A stretch of 9,122 nt of DNA from Burkholderiales bacterium (GCA_020348765.1 CP070753.1:2481213-2490334), one strand, 5' to 3'; shown: positions 1-6,944, numbered from the stretch's first letter. Notes: generated from the letters alone by a model not told the origin. A program made the numbers and translations.

Positions 1-1
1 C

Positions 2-64
2 GTCGAGTCGAACCAGCGCCGCGCCGAGCAGTTCCTGCGCCTGTACCGCTACCGGCACTTCTGA
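2..64 (+). CDS. 3' end of an unidentified upstream gene (partial)
   Basis: An open frame enters from the left edge and ends at a TGA at 62-64, giving the C-terminal tail VESNQRRAEQFLRLYRYRHF. The tail is rich in Arg and aromatic residues, and its codons have the G/C third positions typical of the genes here. Twenty residues are too few to recognise a family, and I do not assign one. It is read as a real gene end because the frame is open from the edge, runs in the same direction as all its neighbours and stops just before a non-coding stretch. The last 13 codons, including the stop, are part of a tandem duplication described separately. Confidence 0.5.
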   Translation, partial: VESNQRRAEQFLRLYRYRHF

Positions 65-114
65 GTCGGCCGCCGGCGCCTGTACCGTTACCGGCACTTC
101 TGAGTCGGCCGCCG
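37..114. repeat. 39-bp tandem duplication spanning a stop codon
   Basis: Two adjacent 39-bp copies (37-75 and 76-114) differ at one position, C49 versus T88. The match continues 5 bases beyond the second copy. The unit covers the last codons of the upstream gene, its TGA and the start of the spacer. Because 39 is a multiple of three, the second copy keeps the same frame and ends with the same LYRYRHF-stop. The single difference is a silent CGC to CGT arginine change. This looks like a fairly recent slippage or unequal-exchange duplication. Confidence 0.9.
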
Positions 115-200
115 GCGCCGGCATCCGCATCGGTGCCGGCTGCCGCGGGCGCGGGCGAGTGGGCCGCCGGCAGCAGGCGGGCGCCCGCATGTCGATCCGA

Positions 201-206
201 TAGAAT
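201..206 (+). promoter_or_regulatory. candidate sigma-70 -10 box for the aroC unit
   Basis: TAGAAT matches the TATAAT consensus at five of six positions and sits in the context CCGATAGAATGG, a form common in betaproteobacterial promoters. No good -35 hexamer is visible 16-18 bp upstream, where the sequence is GC-rich. If it is used, transcription would start near 213, about 50 nt before the aroC ATG and inside the inverted repeat at 203-234. Confidence 0.45.
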
Positions 207-234
207 GGCGGACCGCTCTTCGGGTCCGCCATTC
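203..234. repeat. perfect 12-bp inverted repeat upstream of aroC
   Basis: GAATGGCGGACC (203-214) and GGTCCGCCATTC (223-234) are exact reverse complements around an 8-nt loop. The right arm ends 28 nt before the aroC ATG and is followed by only a few scattered Ts, so this is a poor intrinsic terminator. Possible roles are termination of the upstream gene, an operator overlapping the -10 box, or a structural element. The left arm overlaps the candidate -10, so a transcript from that promoter would lack most of the left arm. That favours a DNA-level role or a role for read-through RNA. Confidence 0.7.
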
Positions 235-262
235 CTCGTTCATCTGACGCCTTCCTGCGCGC

Positions 263-1381
263 ATGTCCGGCAATTCCATCGGCAAGCTGTTCACGGTCAC
301 CTCGTTCGGCGAGTCGCACGGCCCGGCGATCGGCTGCGTGGTCGACGGCTGCCCGCCGGGGCTGGCGCTGTCCGAGCCCGACCTGCAGCCCGATCTGGAC
401 CGGCGCCGCCCGGGCACGTCGCGGCACGTGACCCAGCGCCGCGAGCCGGACCGCGTGGAAATCCTGTCCGGCGTCTTCGAGGGTCGGACCACCGGCACGC
501 CGATCGGCCTGCTGATCCGCAACGAGGACGCACGCAGCAAGGATTACGGCAACATCGCGCGCACGTTCCGCCCCGGCCACGCCGACTATGCGTACCTGCA
601 CAAGTACGGCATCCGCGACTACCGCGGCGGCGGCCGGTCTTCGGCCCGCCTGACGGCCATGGTGGTCGCGGCGGCGGCGATCGCCCGCAAGTGGCTGCGC
701 GAGCAGTACGGCACCGAGGTGCGCGGCTACCTGGCGCAGCTCGGTGAGATCGAGATCCCGTTCGAGAGCTTCGACCAGGTGCACGGCAACCCGTTCTTCG
801 CGCCCGGAAACTCGCACATCGACGCGCTCGAGGCGTACATGGACCGGCTGCGCAAGGACGGCGACTCGTGCGGCGCGCGCATCAACGTGGTCGCCGAGTC
901 GGTGCCGGTGGGGCTGGGCGAGCCGCTGTTCGATCGGCTCGATGCGGACATCGCGCACGCGATGATGGGTATCAACGCGGTCAAGGGCGTCGAGATCGGG
1001 GCCGGGTTCGGTGTCGTCACGCAAAAGGGCAGCGACCACGGCGACGAGCTGACGCCGGAAGGCTTCGTCGGCAACAATGCCGGCGGCGTGCTGGGCGGCA
1101 TCTCGACCGGGCAGCCGATCACGGTGTCGATCGCGGTCAAGCCCACGTCGAGCATCCGCACCGCGCGGCGCTCGATCGATGTCGACGGCGCCCCGGCCAC
1201 GGTCGAGACCTTCGGCCGCCACGACCCGTGCGTGGGCATCCGTGCCACGCCGATCGCCGAGGCGATGCTGCTGCTGGTGCTGATGGACCACGCGCTGCGG
1301 CATCGTGCCCAGTGCGGCGACGTGCGCGTCGCCACCCCGAACATCGCCGCCGGCGCAGGCACCGGAACTGCCGGGTCCTGA
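263..1381 (+). CDS. aroC: chorismate synthase
   Basis: This 372-residue cytoplasmic enzyme converts 5-enolpyruvylshikimate-3-phosphate to chorismate, the last common step toward Phe, Tyr, Trp, folate and ubiquinone. It needs reduced FMN as a non-consumed cofactor. The three family signatures are present: GESHG at residues 16-20 (His19 is a catalytic acid/base candidate), FRPGHADY with His106 followed by GGGRSSAR at 122-129, and [10 protein letters not shown] from 319 (Asp321 in the active site). The Arg-rich FMN/substrate segment [14 protein letters not shown] and the KPTSSI block are also intact. Length is normal for a bacterial short-form enzyme. The start is set by the conserved MSGN-x-x-G-x-L-F-T-V-T N-terminus, although no clear Shine-Dalgarno precedes it. 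Leu130 follows SSAR where many other bacteria have Glu; from memory, Burkholderia enzymes also have Leu. The next gene begins 7 nt downstream. Confidence 0.98.
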   Translation: MSGNSIGKLFTVTSFGESHGPAIGCVVDGCPPGLALSEPDLQPDLDRRRPGTSRHVTQRREPDRVEILSGVFEGRTTGTPIGLLIRNEDARSKDYGNIARTFRPGHADYAYLHKYGIRDYRGGGRSSARLTAMVVAAAAIARKWLREQYGTEVRGYLAQLGEIEIPFESFDQVHGNPFFAPGNSHIDALEAYMDRLRKDGDSCGARINVVAESVPVGLGEPLFDRLDADIAHAMMGINAVKGVEIGAGFGVVTQKGSDHGDELTPEGFVGNNAGGVLGGISTGQPITVSIAVKPTSSIRTARRSIDVDGAPATVETFGRHDPCVGIRATPIAEAMLLLVLMDHALRHRAQCGDVRVATPNIAAGAGTGTAGS

Positions 1382-1388
1382 GCCCGGC

Positions 1389-2612
1389 ATGACCTCTCCA
1401 GGCGGCAGCCCGCAGCCCGGCGCGCAAGCAGCGGCGCGAGCGGCCGTACCGTCGAGCCGCCCGCTCGGCGCCCTGTTCTTCGTTCACTTCGCGCTGGTCG
1501 GCGTGCTGGCGCCGTATCTGAGCCTGTTCCTGGCCGCGCGCGGCCTGGCCGTGGCCCAGATCGGCGTGCTGATGACCCTGCCGCAGGTGGTGCGCATCTT
1601 CGCGCCGCCGCTGTGGGGCTGGATGGCCGACCACACCGGCCGGCACGCGCTGCTGATGCGCGTCTCGGCGCTGGTGGCGCTGGCCGGCATGGCCGGGCTG
1701 GCCGTAGCCCAGAGCGCCGGCGCGTTCGCGGTCGCGATCGTGACCCTGTTCTTCGCCACCAGTGCCGCGGTGCCGATCGGCGAGACGCTGGCGCTGCGGG
1801 CCGCTGCCGGCGACTCGGGCCGCTACGGCCGCATCCGGCTCTGGGGCTCGCTGGGCTTTCTCGGTGCGGTGGCCAGCGCCGGGCCGCTGCTCGATGCGAC
1901 CGGCATCGCCAGCCTGCCGTGGTGGGTGCTGGTGGTCGGCTGCGCGATCTTCGGCGTGAGCCTGCTGGTCAAGGGGGGCGGGGCGCCTGCCGCGACCCAT
2001 GCGGCGGCCGCTGCGATCGGCGCGCGCCTGCGCCAGCCGGCCGTGCTGGCCTTCTTCGCGTCCGCGTTCCTGATGATCGTTGCGCACATGGCGCTGTACA
2101 CGTTGTATTCGCTGTACCTCGAGCGCCTGGGCTTCAGCAAGACCGTGATCGGCGGCCTGTGGGCGGTCGGGGTGGTCGCCGAGGTTGCGCTCTTCTACTG
2201 GCAGCGGCCGCTGTTCCAGCGCTTCGGCGCCGCGACGCTGCTGTCGGCAAGCTTCGCCGTCTGCGCGTTGAGGTTCCTGATGATCTACTTCGCCGGCGAC
2301 AGCCTGTGGTGGCTGCTGCCGGCCCAGCTGCTGCACGCGGTCACGTTCGGGGTGCACCACTCGGCCTCGATGCAGTTCCTGCACCGCTGGTTCGACGGGC
2401 CGACCCAGAGCCGGGCGCAGGCGCTGTACATCGCGGTCGCCTACGGCCTGGGCGGCACCGCGGGCGGCCTGCTGGCCACCGTGCTGTGGTCGCAGCTGGC
2501 GCCGGCTGCGATCTTCCTCGGCGCCAGCGCCGCGGCCGCGCTGGGCTGGGTCGCAGTTGCCGCCTGCCGCCGGCTCGAATACTCTCGGGCAGGCATGGGG
2601 AGATATGCATGA
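1389..2612 (+). CDS. MFS transporter, HcaT-like (MFS_1_like) family
   Basis: A 407-residue inner-membrane protein with about twelve hydrophobic segments, the first near residues 26-48. It belongs to the major facilitator superfamily and resembles the phenylpropionate-permease-like (HcaT) branch. Support comes from the short cytoplasmic tail, the PPLWGWMADHTGR loop after helix 2, the YGRIRLWGSLGF block from residue 146, and the His pair (323-324) in the helix-10 region. The substrate cannot be read from sequence, and HcaT-like members are widespread and mostly uncharacterised. The frame is open from an ATG at 1305 inside aroC. The ATG at 1389 is preferred because it follows aroC by 7 nt and leaves a normal N-terminal tail; its Shine-Dalgarno is weak, so translation may be coupled to aroC. 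The 3' end overlaps the next gene (ATGA). Confidence 0.88.
   Translation: MTSPGGSPQPGAQAAARAAVPSSRPLGALFFVHFALVGVLAPYLSLFLAARGLAVAQIGVLMTLPQVVRIFAPPLWGWMADHTGRHALLMRVSALVALAGMAGLAVAQSAGAFAVAIVTLFFATSAAVPIGETLALRAAAGDSGRYGRIRLWGSLGFLGAVASAGPLLDATGIASLPWWVLVVGCAIFGVSLLVKGGGAPAATHAAAAAIGARLRQPAVLAFFASAFLMIVAHMALYTLYSLYLERLGFSKTVIGGLWAVGVVAEVALFYWQRPLFQRFGAATLLSASFAVCALRFLMIYFAGDSLWWLLPAQLLHAVTFGVHHSASMQFLHRWFDGPTQSRAQALYIAVAYGLGGTAGGLLATVLWSQLAPAAIFLGASAAAALGWVAVAACRRLEYSRAGMGRYA
2597..2603 (+). promoter_or_regulatory. ribosome binding site of the M48 peptidase gene
   Basis: GGGGAGA lies 5 nt before the ATG at 2609, inside the last codons of the transporter gene. It chooses 2609 over the ATG at 2605-2607, which is in another frame and too close. 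Confidence 0.7.
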
Positions 2613-3451
2613 GCGAGCCTTGGTCCATCGGCACAGGCCGGCGTTTCTGGGTCGCGCTGCTGGCCGCCTTGCTGCTGGCCGGATGCCAGTCGGTGCGCAC
2701 CACGCAGCCGGGCGCGGTCGGCGTGGACCGCAAACAGCAGATGTCGCCGCTGGTGTCCGAAGCCCAGCTGCGCGAGGTCGCCGCACAGCAGTACAGCGAG
2801 ACGCTGACCGAGACCCGCAAGAAGGGCGACCTGAACGCCGACCCCGGGATGACGCGGCGGGTGCGTGCGATCGCCGACCGGCTGATTCCGCAGACCGGTG
2901 CCTTCCGGGCCGACGCGCCGAGCTGGCAGTGGGAGGTCAACGTGATCCGTTCCGACCAGCTCAATGCCTGGTGCATGCCCGGCGGCAAGATCGCCGTGTA
3001 CACCGGAATCATCGACAAGCTGCGCCTGAGCGACGACGAGATCGCGGCCATCATGGGGCACGAGATCGCGCACGCGCTGCGCGAGCATGCCCGCGAACGG
3101 GTCTCCGAGCAGGTCACGGCCAACACCGCGATCAGCATCGGCGCGGCCGTGCTCGGCCTCGGGCGCAGCGGCGCGGACCTCGCCGGGGCGCTGTACAACG
3201 TGACCTTTCGGCTGCCCAACAGCCGCCTGCACGAAAGCGAGGCCGACCGCATGGGGGTGGAGCTGGCCGCGCGCGCCGGCTACGACCCGCGCGCGGCGGT
3301 ATCGCTGTGGAACAAGATGGTCGCGCACTCCGGCAACGGGCCGCCGGAAGTGCTCAGCACGCACCCGGCGCCGGCCTCGCGCATCCGCGACCTGCAGACC
3401 TATGCCGAGCGCGTGATGCCGCTGTACCGGCAGGCGCGGCCCGGGCGCTGA
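2609..3451 (+). CDS. M48-family zinc metalloprotease lipoprotein (LoiP/YggG-like)
   Basis: A 280-residue protein, predicted to be an outer-membrane or periplasm-facing lipoprotein. Residues 1-25 form a lipoprotein signal: a basic stretch (RR at 11-12), a hydrophobic core and the lipobox LLAGC with Cys26. Gln at +2 argues against inner-membrane retention. The M48 catalytic core is complete: HEIAH with zinc ligands His151 and His155 and catalytic Glu152, then ESEAD with the expected third ligand Glu209 and Asp213. The PGGKIAVYTGIIDKL strand before the motif is typical of the family. Relatives such as LoiP and BepA degrade or help assemble envelope proteins, but the substrate here is unknown. 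The start overlaps the transporter stop (ATGA) and has a strong ribosome binding site, so it is probably translated in the same operon. The end overlaps the candidate leuC promoter. Confidence 0.92.
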   Translation: MSEPWSIGTGRRFWVALLAALLLAGCQSVRTTQPGAVGVDRKQQMSPLVSEAQLREVAAQQYSETLTETRKKGDLNADPGMTRRVRAIADRLIPQTGAFRADAPSWQWEVNVIRSDQLNAWCMPGGKIAVYTGIIDKLRLSDDEIAAIMGHEIAHALREHARERVSEQVTANTAISIGAAVLGLGRSGADLAGALYNVTFRLPNSRLHESEADRMGVELAARAGYDPRAAVSLWNKMVAHSGNGPPEVLSTHPAPASRIRDLQTYAERVMPLYRQARPGR

Positions 3452-3475
3452 ACGGCAGGCCGCGCGTGGCATAAT
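3448..3475 (+). promoter_or_regulatory. candidate sigma-70 promoter for leuC-leuD-leuB-asd
   Basis: CATAAT at 3470-3475, in the context GTGGCATAATCGCC, matches the -10 consensus at five of six positions and is a form often seen in betaproteobacteria. A weak -35 candidate, CTGAAC (3448-3453), lies 16 bp upstream and overlaps the TGA of the M48 gene. Transcription would start near 3482, giving a leader of about 70 nt. The -10 is the better supported part. Confidence 0.55.
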
Positions 3476-3512
3476 CGCCGGCTGGATTCGGTCGCTTCTT
3501 TCCTCCTGATTG

Positions 3513-3532
3513 GGCCGTCGCGGCCGACGGCC
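3513..3532 (+). promoter_or_regulatory. hairpin in the leuC leader
   Basis: GGCCGTCG (3513-3520) and CGACGGCC (3525-3532) form a perfect 8-bp GC-rich stem with a 4-nt CGGC loop, 20 nt before the leuC ATG. There is no T-run after it, so it is not a classical terminator. No ATG lies between the predicted transcription start and leuC, and I see no Leu-rich leader peptide, so ribosome-based attenuation of the enteric type is unlikely. Confidence 0.5.
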
Positions 3533-3552
3533 TTCCTGCTATCGGTAGCCCC

Positions 3553-4977
3553 ATGTCGGCACTTCAGCCACGCACGCTCTATGACAAGCTGTGGGACGAG
3601 CATGTCGTTCATCGTGAGGACGACGGCACCTGCCTGATCTACATCGACCGGCACCTGGTGCACGAGGTCACCAGCCCGCAGGCGTTCGAGGGCCTGAAGG
3701 CGGCGGGCCGCGAGCTGTGGCGGCCGAGCTCGATCGTGGCCACCGCCGACCACAACACGCCGACGACCGACTGGCAGCTGGGCATCGACGGTGTCGCCGA
3801 CCCGGTCTCCAGGCTGCAGATCGAGACCCTCGATCGCAATGTCGGCGATTTCGGGGTGCCGGTGTACTTCCCGTTCCTGGACAAGCGCCAGGGCATCGTG
3901 CACGTGATCGGCCCGGAGAACGGCGCCACGCTTCCCGGGATGACCGTCGTGTGCGGCGACTCGCACACGTCCACGCACGGGGCCTTCGGATGCATGGCCT
4001 TCGGCATCGGCACCAGCGAGGTCGAACACGTGATGGCCACGCAGTGCCTACTGGCCCGGAAGATGAAGTCGATGCTGGTGCGCATCGAAGGGGCGCTCGC
4101 GCGCGGGGTCACCGGCAAGGATGTCGCGCTGGCGGTTATCGGGCGCAACGGCACCGCCGGCGGCACCGGCTTCGAGATCGAGTTCGGCGGCTCGGCCATC
4201 CGCAGCCTGTCGATGGAAGGCCGCATGACCGTGTGCAACATGGCGATCGAGGCCGGGGCGCGGCTGGGCATGGTGGCGGTGGACGACACCACCGTCGAAT
4301 ACCTGAAGGGGCGGCCGATGGCGCCTGCCGGTGCGACGTGGGACCGGGCGGTCGCCTACTGGCGCACGCTGTGCTCCGATCCCGACGCTCCGTTCGACCG
4401 CGTGGTCGACATCGACGCGGCCTCGTTGGCGCCGCAGGTGACCTGGGGAACGTCGCCGGAGATGGTCACGACCGTCGACGGCAGCGTGCCCGATCCGGAT
4501 CGCGAGCGCGACCCGGTGCGTCGCGAGGGCATCGAGCGGGCGCTGCAGTACATGGGCCTGCAGCCCAATACGCGCGTCACCGACATCCGGCTGGACAAGG
4601 TGTTCATCGGCTCGTGCACCAACTCGCGCATCGAGGACCTGCGCGCGGCCGCCGCCGTTGTGCGCGGCCGGCGCAAGGCGGACAACGTCAGGCTGGCGCT
4701 GGTGGTGCCGGGCTCCGGGCCGGTCAAGGCGCAGGCCGAGGCCGAAGGGCTGGATCGGATCTTTCGCGATGCCGGCTTCGACAGGCGCGAGCCGGGCTGC
4801 TCGATGTGCCTGGCCATGAATGCCGATCGGCTCGAGCCCGGCGAGCGCTGCGCTTCGACCTCGAACCGCAATTTCGAGGGGCGGCAGGGCGCGGGTGGGC
4901 GCACGCACCTGGTCAGTCCGGCGATGGCCGCCGCTGCCGGCGTGTTCGGGCATTTCGTCGACGTGCGGCGAATCTGA
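3553..4977 (+). CDS. leuC: 3-isopropylmalate dehydratase large subunit
   Basis: This 474-residue protein is the large subunit of isopropylmalate isomerase. With LeuD it converts 2-isopropylmalate to 3-isopropylmalate in leucine synthesis, in the cytoplasm. It is an aconitase-superfamily protein. The 4Fe-4S ligands are Cys355 in GSCTNSR and Cys416 and Cys419 in GCSMC. Other conserved blocks are ATADHNTPT near the N-terminus, [32 protein letters not shown] and the C-terminal [12 protein letters not shown]. Length matches bacterial LeuC. The start follows the family N-terminus ([12 protein letters not shown]), but the upstream Shine-Dalgarno is weak (GGTAG at 3544-3548). It is the first gene of the leu unit, behind its own candidate promoter. 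leuD follows with no intervening gene; many relatives in the order carry a small entericidin-like ORF there. Confidence 0.98.
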   Translation: MSALQPRTLYDKLWDEHVVHREDDGTCLIYIDRHLVHEVTSPQAFEGLKAAGRELWRPSSIVATADHNTPTTDWQLGIDGVADPVSRLQIETLDRNVGDFGVPVYFPFLDKRQGIVHVIGPENGATLPGMTVVCGDSHTSTHGAFGCMAFGIGTSEVEHVMATQCLLARKMKSMLVRIEGALARGVTGKDVALAVIGRNGTAGGTGFEIEFGGSAIRSLSMEGRMTVCNMAIEAGARLGMVAVDDTTVEYLKGRPMAPAGATWDRAVAYWRTLCSDPDAPFDRVVDIDAASLAPQVTWGTSPEMVTTVDGSVPDPDRERDPVRREGIERALQYMGLQPNTRVTDIRLDKVFIGSCTNSRIEDLRAAAAVVRGRRKADNVRLALVVPGSGPVKAQAEAEGLDRIFRDAGFDRREPGCSMCLAMNADRLEPGERCASTSNRNFEGRQGAGGRTHLVSPAMAAAAGVFGHFVDVRRI

Positions 4978-5004
4978 GGAGGACGGGCCGGCTGCTTTCG
5001 GCCC
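4976..5004 (+). promoter_or_regulatory. strong Shine-Dalgarno plus hairpin before leuD
   Basis: GAGGAGGA (4976-4983) overlaps the leuC stop but lies 21 nt before the ATG at 5005 and 30 nt before the ATG at 5014. The gap holds a perfect 6-bp stem, GGGCCG (4985-4990) and CGGCCC (4999-5004), with an 8-nt loop. Folding would bring the Shine-Dalgarno to about 2 nt from ATG 5005 and about 11 nt from ATG 5014. No other good ribosome binding site is visible for leuD. Confidence 0.55.
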
Positions 5005-5013
5005 ATGCGACCG

Positions 5014-5664
5014 ATGGACAAGTTCACCATTCACCGCGGCCTCGTGGCACCGCTGGACCGGGCCAACGTGGACACCGACGCGATCATCCCGAAGCAGTTC
5101 CTGAAGTCGATCAAGCGCACCGGCTTCGGGCCGAACCTGTTCGACGAGTGGCGCTACCTGGACCGGGGCGAGCCGGGCATGGACAACGCGCGCCGGCCGC
5201 TGAACCCCGATTTCGTGCTGAACCAGGCCCGCTACAGGGGTGCGAGCATCCTGGTCGCGCGCCGCAATTTCGGCTGCGGCTCGAGCCGCGAGCATGCGCC
5301 GTGGGCGCTCGAGGACTACGGGTTCCGCGCCCTGATCGCGCCGTCGTTCGCGGACATCTTCTTCAACAATTGCTACAAGAACGGGCTGCTGCCGATCGTG
5401 CTGCCCGAGGCCGACGTCGAGCGGCTGTTCCACGAGGTCAATGCCTTCCCCGGGTTCGAGCTGGTCGTGGACCTGCCCGAGCAGACCGTCAGTTCGGTCG
5501 ACGGGGCGCTGAAATACCACTTCGAGATCGATTCGTTCCGCAAGTACTGCCTGCTGAACGGGCTGGACGACATCGGCCTGACCCTGCGGCACGCGGACGC
5601 GATTCGCGAGTTCGAGGCGCGGCGGCTGGCGGACAAACCCTGGCTGACCGGCTCGGCCGCCTGA
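5014..5664 (+). CDS. leuD: 3-isopropylmalate dehydratase small subunit
   Basis: This 216-residue small (swivel-domain) subunit pairs with LeuC in isopropylmalate isomerase. Recognisable blocks are [20 protein letters not shown] at the N-terminus, the substrate-binding loop [11 protein letters not shown] (Cys88 to Trp97, with Ser90-Ser91-Arg92) and the following [20 protein letters not shown] segment. The length is that of proteobacterial LeuD. An ATG at 5005 would add Met-Arg-Pro. The ATG at 5014 is chosen because [15 protein letters not shown] is the usual family start; the context does not settle it, because the only strong Shine-Dalgarno is separated from both by a hairpin. It follows leuC closely and should be co-expressed with it. 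A 163-bp spacer with repeats separates it from leuB. Confidence 0.96.
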   Translation: MDKFTIHRGLVAPLDRANVDTDAIIPKQFLKSIKRTGFGPNLFDEWRYLDRGEPGMDNARRPLNPDFVLNQARYRGASILVARRNFGCGSSREHAPWALEDYGFRALIAPSFADIFFNNCYKNGLLPIVLPEADVERLFHEVNAFPGFELVVDLPEQTVSSVDGALKYHFEIDSFRKYCLLNGLDDIGLTLRHADAIREFEARRLADKPWLTGSAA

Positions 5665-5691
5665 AGCGCCGGCTCGGGCCCGCAAGAGCAG

Positions 5692-5717
5692 CGTCGGCCC
5701 GAGGCCCCGGGCCGACG
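5692..5717 (+). terminator. strong hairpin downstream of leuD, possible terminator or attenuator
   Basis: CGTCGGCCCG (5692-5701) and CGGGCCGACG (5708-5717) form a perfect 10-bp stem with a 6-nt loop, starting 28 nt after the leuD stop. No T-run follows, so intrinsic termination is doubtful. It could instead stall polymerase, protect the leuCD part of the mRNA or shape the relative levels of LeuCD and LeuB. The fold is clear; its role is inferred. Confidence 0.45.
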
Positions 5718-5720
5718 GCA

Positions 5721-5790
5721 GGCGGTCGCCGGCGGGCGTCGGCGGGCGTCGGCGGGCGTCAGCGGGTGTCGGCGGGCGCCGGCGGGCGTC
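5721..5790. repeat. seven tandem copies of a GC-rich decamer
   Basis: Seven contiguous 10-bp units run from 5721 to 5790. Units 2, 3, 4 and 7 are exactly GGCGGGCGTC. Units 1 (GGCGGTCGCC), 5 (AGCGGGTGTC) and 6 (GGCGGGCGCC) carry one or two changes. The array lies in the leuD-leuB spacer, 37 bp before the leuB start. A 10-bp period is close to one helical turn. It reads as a minisatellite-like array made by slippage; no protein-coding role is supported. Confidence 0.9.
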
Positions 5791-5827
5791 GCGCGAACAC
5801 GAAGCGCACATTCTGGATGGAGATGAC

Positions 5828-6898
5828 ATGAAGATTGCGGTGCTCGCCGGTGACGGCATCGGCCCCGAAATCACCGAGCAGGCCGCGCGGGTGCTGGAGG
5901 CGCTGGCTGCCGACGGCCTTTCGCTCGAGCTGCGGGCCGCGCCGGTCGGCGGCACGGCTTACGACGCGACCGGCGAGCCCCTGCCGTCCAAGACCGTCGC
6001 GCTGTGCGAGCAGGCGGACGCGATCCTGTTCGGCGCCATCGGCGGGCCGCGCTATGACAAGCTCGAGCGCAGCAAGCGCCCGGAGCAGGCCCTGCTCAGG
6101 CTGCGCAAGCACTTCGACCTGTTCGCCAACCTGCGTCCGGCGGTGGTGTACCCCGAGCTGGCCAATGCGTCCACGCTCAAGCCCGAGGTGGTGGCGGGGC
6201 TCGACCTGCTGATCCTGCGCGAGCTGACCAGCGACATCTACTTCGGGCAGCCGCGCGGCATCCACACGCGCGACAACGGCGAGCGCGAGGGATTCGACAC
6301 CATGCGCTACACCGAGGGCGAGATCCGGCGCATCGCGCATGTCGGCTTCGCCACCGCGCGCAAGCGCAGCAAGCGCTTGTGCTCGATCGACAAGTCCAAC
6401 GTGCTCGAAACTACGCAGCTGTGGCGCGACGTGGTCGCCGAGGTCGGGCGCGGGTACCCGGACGTCGAGCTGACGCACATGCTGGTGGACAATGCCGCGA
6501 TGCAGCTGGTGCGCAACCCGAAGCAGTTCGACGTGATGCTGTGCGGCAACATGTTCGGCGACATCCTGTCCGACGAGGCTTCGATGCTGACCGGTTCGAT
6601 CGGCATGCTGCCGTCGGCCTCGCTCAATGCCGACGGGTTCGGCCTGTACGAACCGATCCACGGGTCGGCACCGGACATCGCCGGGCGCGACCAGGCCAAT
6701 CCGCTGGCGACGATCCTGTCGGCGGCGATGATGTTGCGCTATTCGCTGAACCAGGATGCGGCGGCAACGCGCGTCGAGCAGGCGGTGCGCACGGTGCTGG
6801 CCCAGGGCTACCGGACCGCCGACATCGCCGAGCCCGGGGCGCGAACGGTGGGCACGCGCGAGATGGGCGACGCGGTGATCGCCGCGCTGCGGGACTAG
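5828..6898 (+). CDS. leuB: 3-isopropylmalate dehydrogenase
   Basis: This 356-residue cytoplasmic enzyme oxidatively decarboxylates 3-isopropylmalate to 2-oxoisocaproate with NAD+ and a divalent metal, the step before transamination to leucine. Family features are GDGIGPEI at residues 9-16, the GAIGGPRYD loop, Arg131 and Tyr138 in [10 protein letters not shown], Lys189 in SIDKSNVLE, Asp221 in VDNAAMQL, and the metal-binding Asp245 and Asp249 in [11 protein letters not shown]. The NAD-binding segment [11 protein letters not shown] and [12 protein letters not shown] follow. Length is normal. The ATG at 5828 has GGAGA at 5819-5823, 4 nt upstream, and gives the standard [14 protein letters not shown] start. 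A minimal frame (ATG at 5817, Met-Glu-Met-Thr) ends at 5831, overlapping this start; it is probably incidental. The 97-bp gap to asd shows no promoter. Confidence 0.98.
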   Translation: MKIAVLAGDGIGPEITEQAARVLEALAADGLSLELRAAPVGGTAYDATGEPLPSKTVALCEQADAILFGAIGGPRYDKLERSKRPEQALLRLRKHFDLFANLRPAVVYPELANASTLKPEVVAGLDLLILRELTSDIYFGQPRGIHTRDNGEREGFDTMRYTEGEIRRIAHVGFATARKRSKRLCSIDKSNVLETTQLWRDVVAEVGRGYPDVELTHMLVDNAAMQLVRNPKQFDVMLCGNMFGDILSDEASMLTGSIGMLPSASLNADGFGLYEPIHGSAPDIAGRDQANPLATILSAAMMLRYSLNQDAAATRVEQAVRTVLAQGYRTADIAEPGARTVGTREMGDAVIAALRD

Positions 6899-6944
6899 CC
6901 GGGACGAGGGCTGCAGGCCCGCCGCGGGTAGCCGGGGGACGAGG
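6896..6944. repeat. imperfect duplication of the leuB stop region
   Basis: TAGCCGGGACGAGG (6896-6909), which begins with the leuB stop codon, recurs as TAGCCGGGGGACGAGG (6929-6944), 33 bp later with two extra Gs. The bases before each copy are also similar (CTGCGGGAC versus CCGCGGG). It looks like a degraded tandem duplication. The rest of the spacer to asd (6945-6995) shows no promoter or hairpin I would defend. Confidence 0.55.

Noticed and set aside
139..174. Weak inverted repeat GCTGCCG / CGGCAGC
   Set aside because: Only 7 bp with a 22-nt loop in very GC-rich sequence, as expected by chance.
650..652. Leu130 of AroC in place of the Glu seen in many chorismate synthases after SSAR
   Set aside because: From memory, Burkholderia-type AroC also has Leu here, so it is a lineage trait rather than a defect; all catalytic residues are present.
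1305..1388. 28-codon N-terminal extension of the MFS protein starting inside aroC
   Set aside because: It would overlap aroC by 77 nt, adds a Pro/Ala-rich tail not expected in the family, and a suitable ATG lies at 1389 just after the aroC stop.
1137..2786. 549-codon reverse-strand open frame opposite the MFS gene
   Set aside because: A GC-driven shadow with low-complexity Arg/Gln/Gly/His content; the forward strand encodes a clear 12-helix transporter.
5721..5790. Possible CRISPR array
   Set aside because: The units are 10 bp with no spacers between them; this is a simple tandem repeat.
3717..5831. 704-codon forward open frame spanning leuC, leuD and the spacer, ending at the leuB start
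   Set aside because: It is out of frame with two unmistakable genes, is dominated by Arg, Gly and Ala as expected from GC bias, and shows no domain. Its last codons only happen to overlap the leuB ATG.
4048..5955. 635-codon reverse-strand open frame opposite leuC, leuD and leuB
   Set aside because: It is antisense to conserved genes and has an Arg/Ala/Gly/Pro/His-biased composition without motifs; the PPTPADAR repeat it contains is just the decamer array read backwards.
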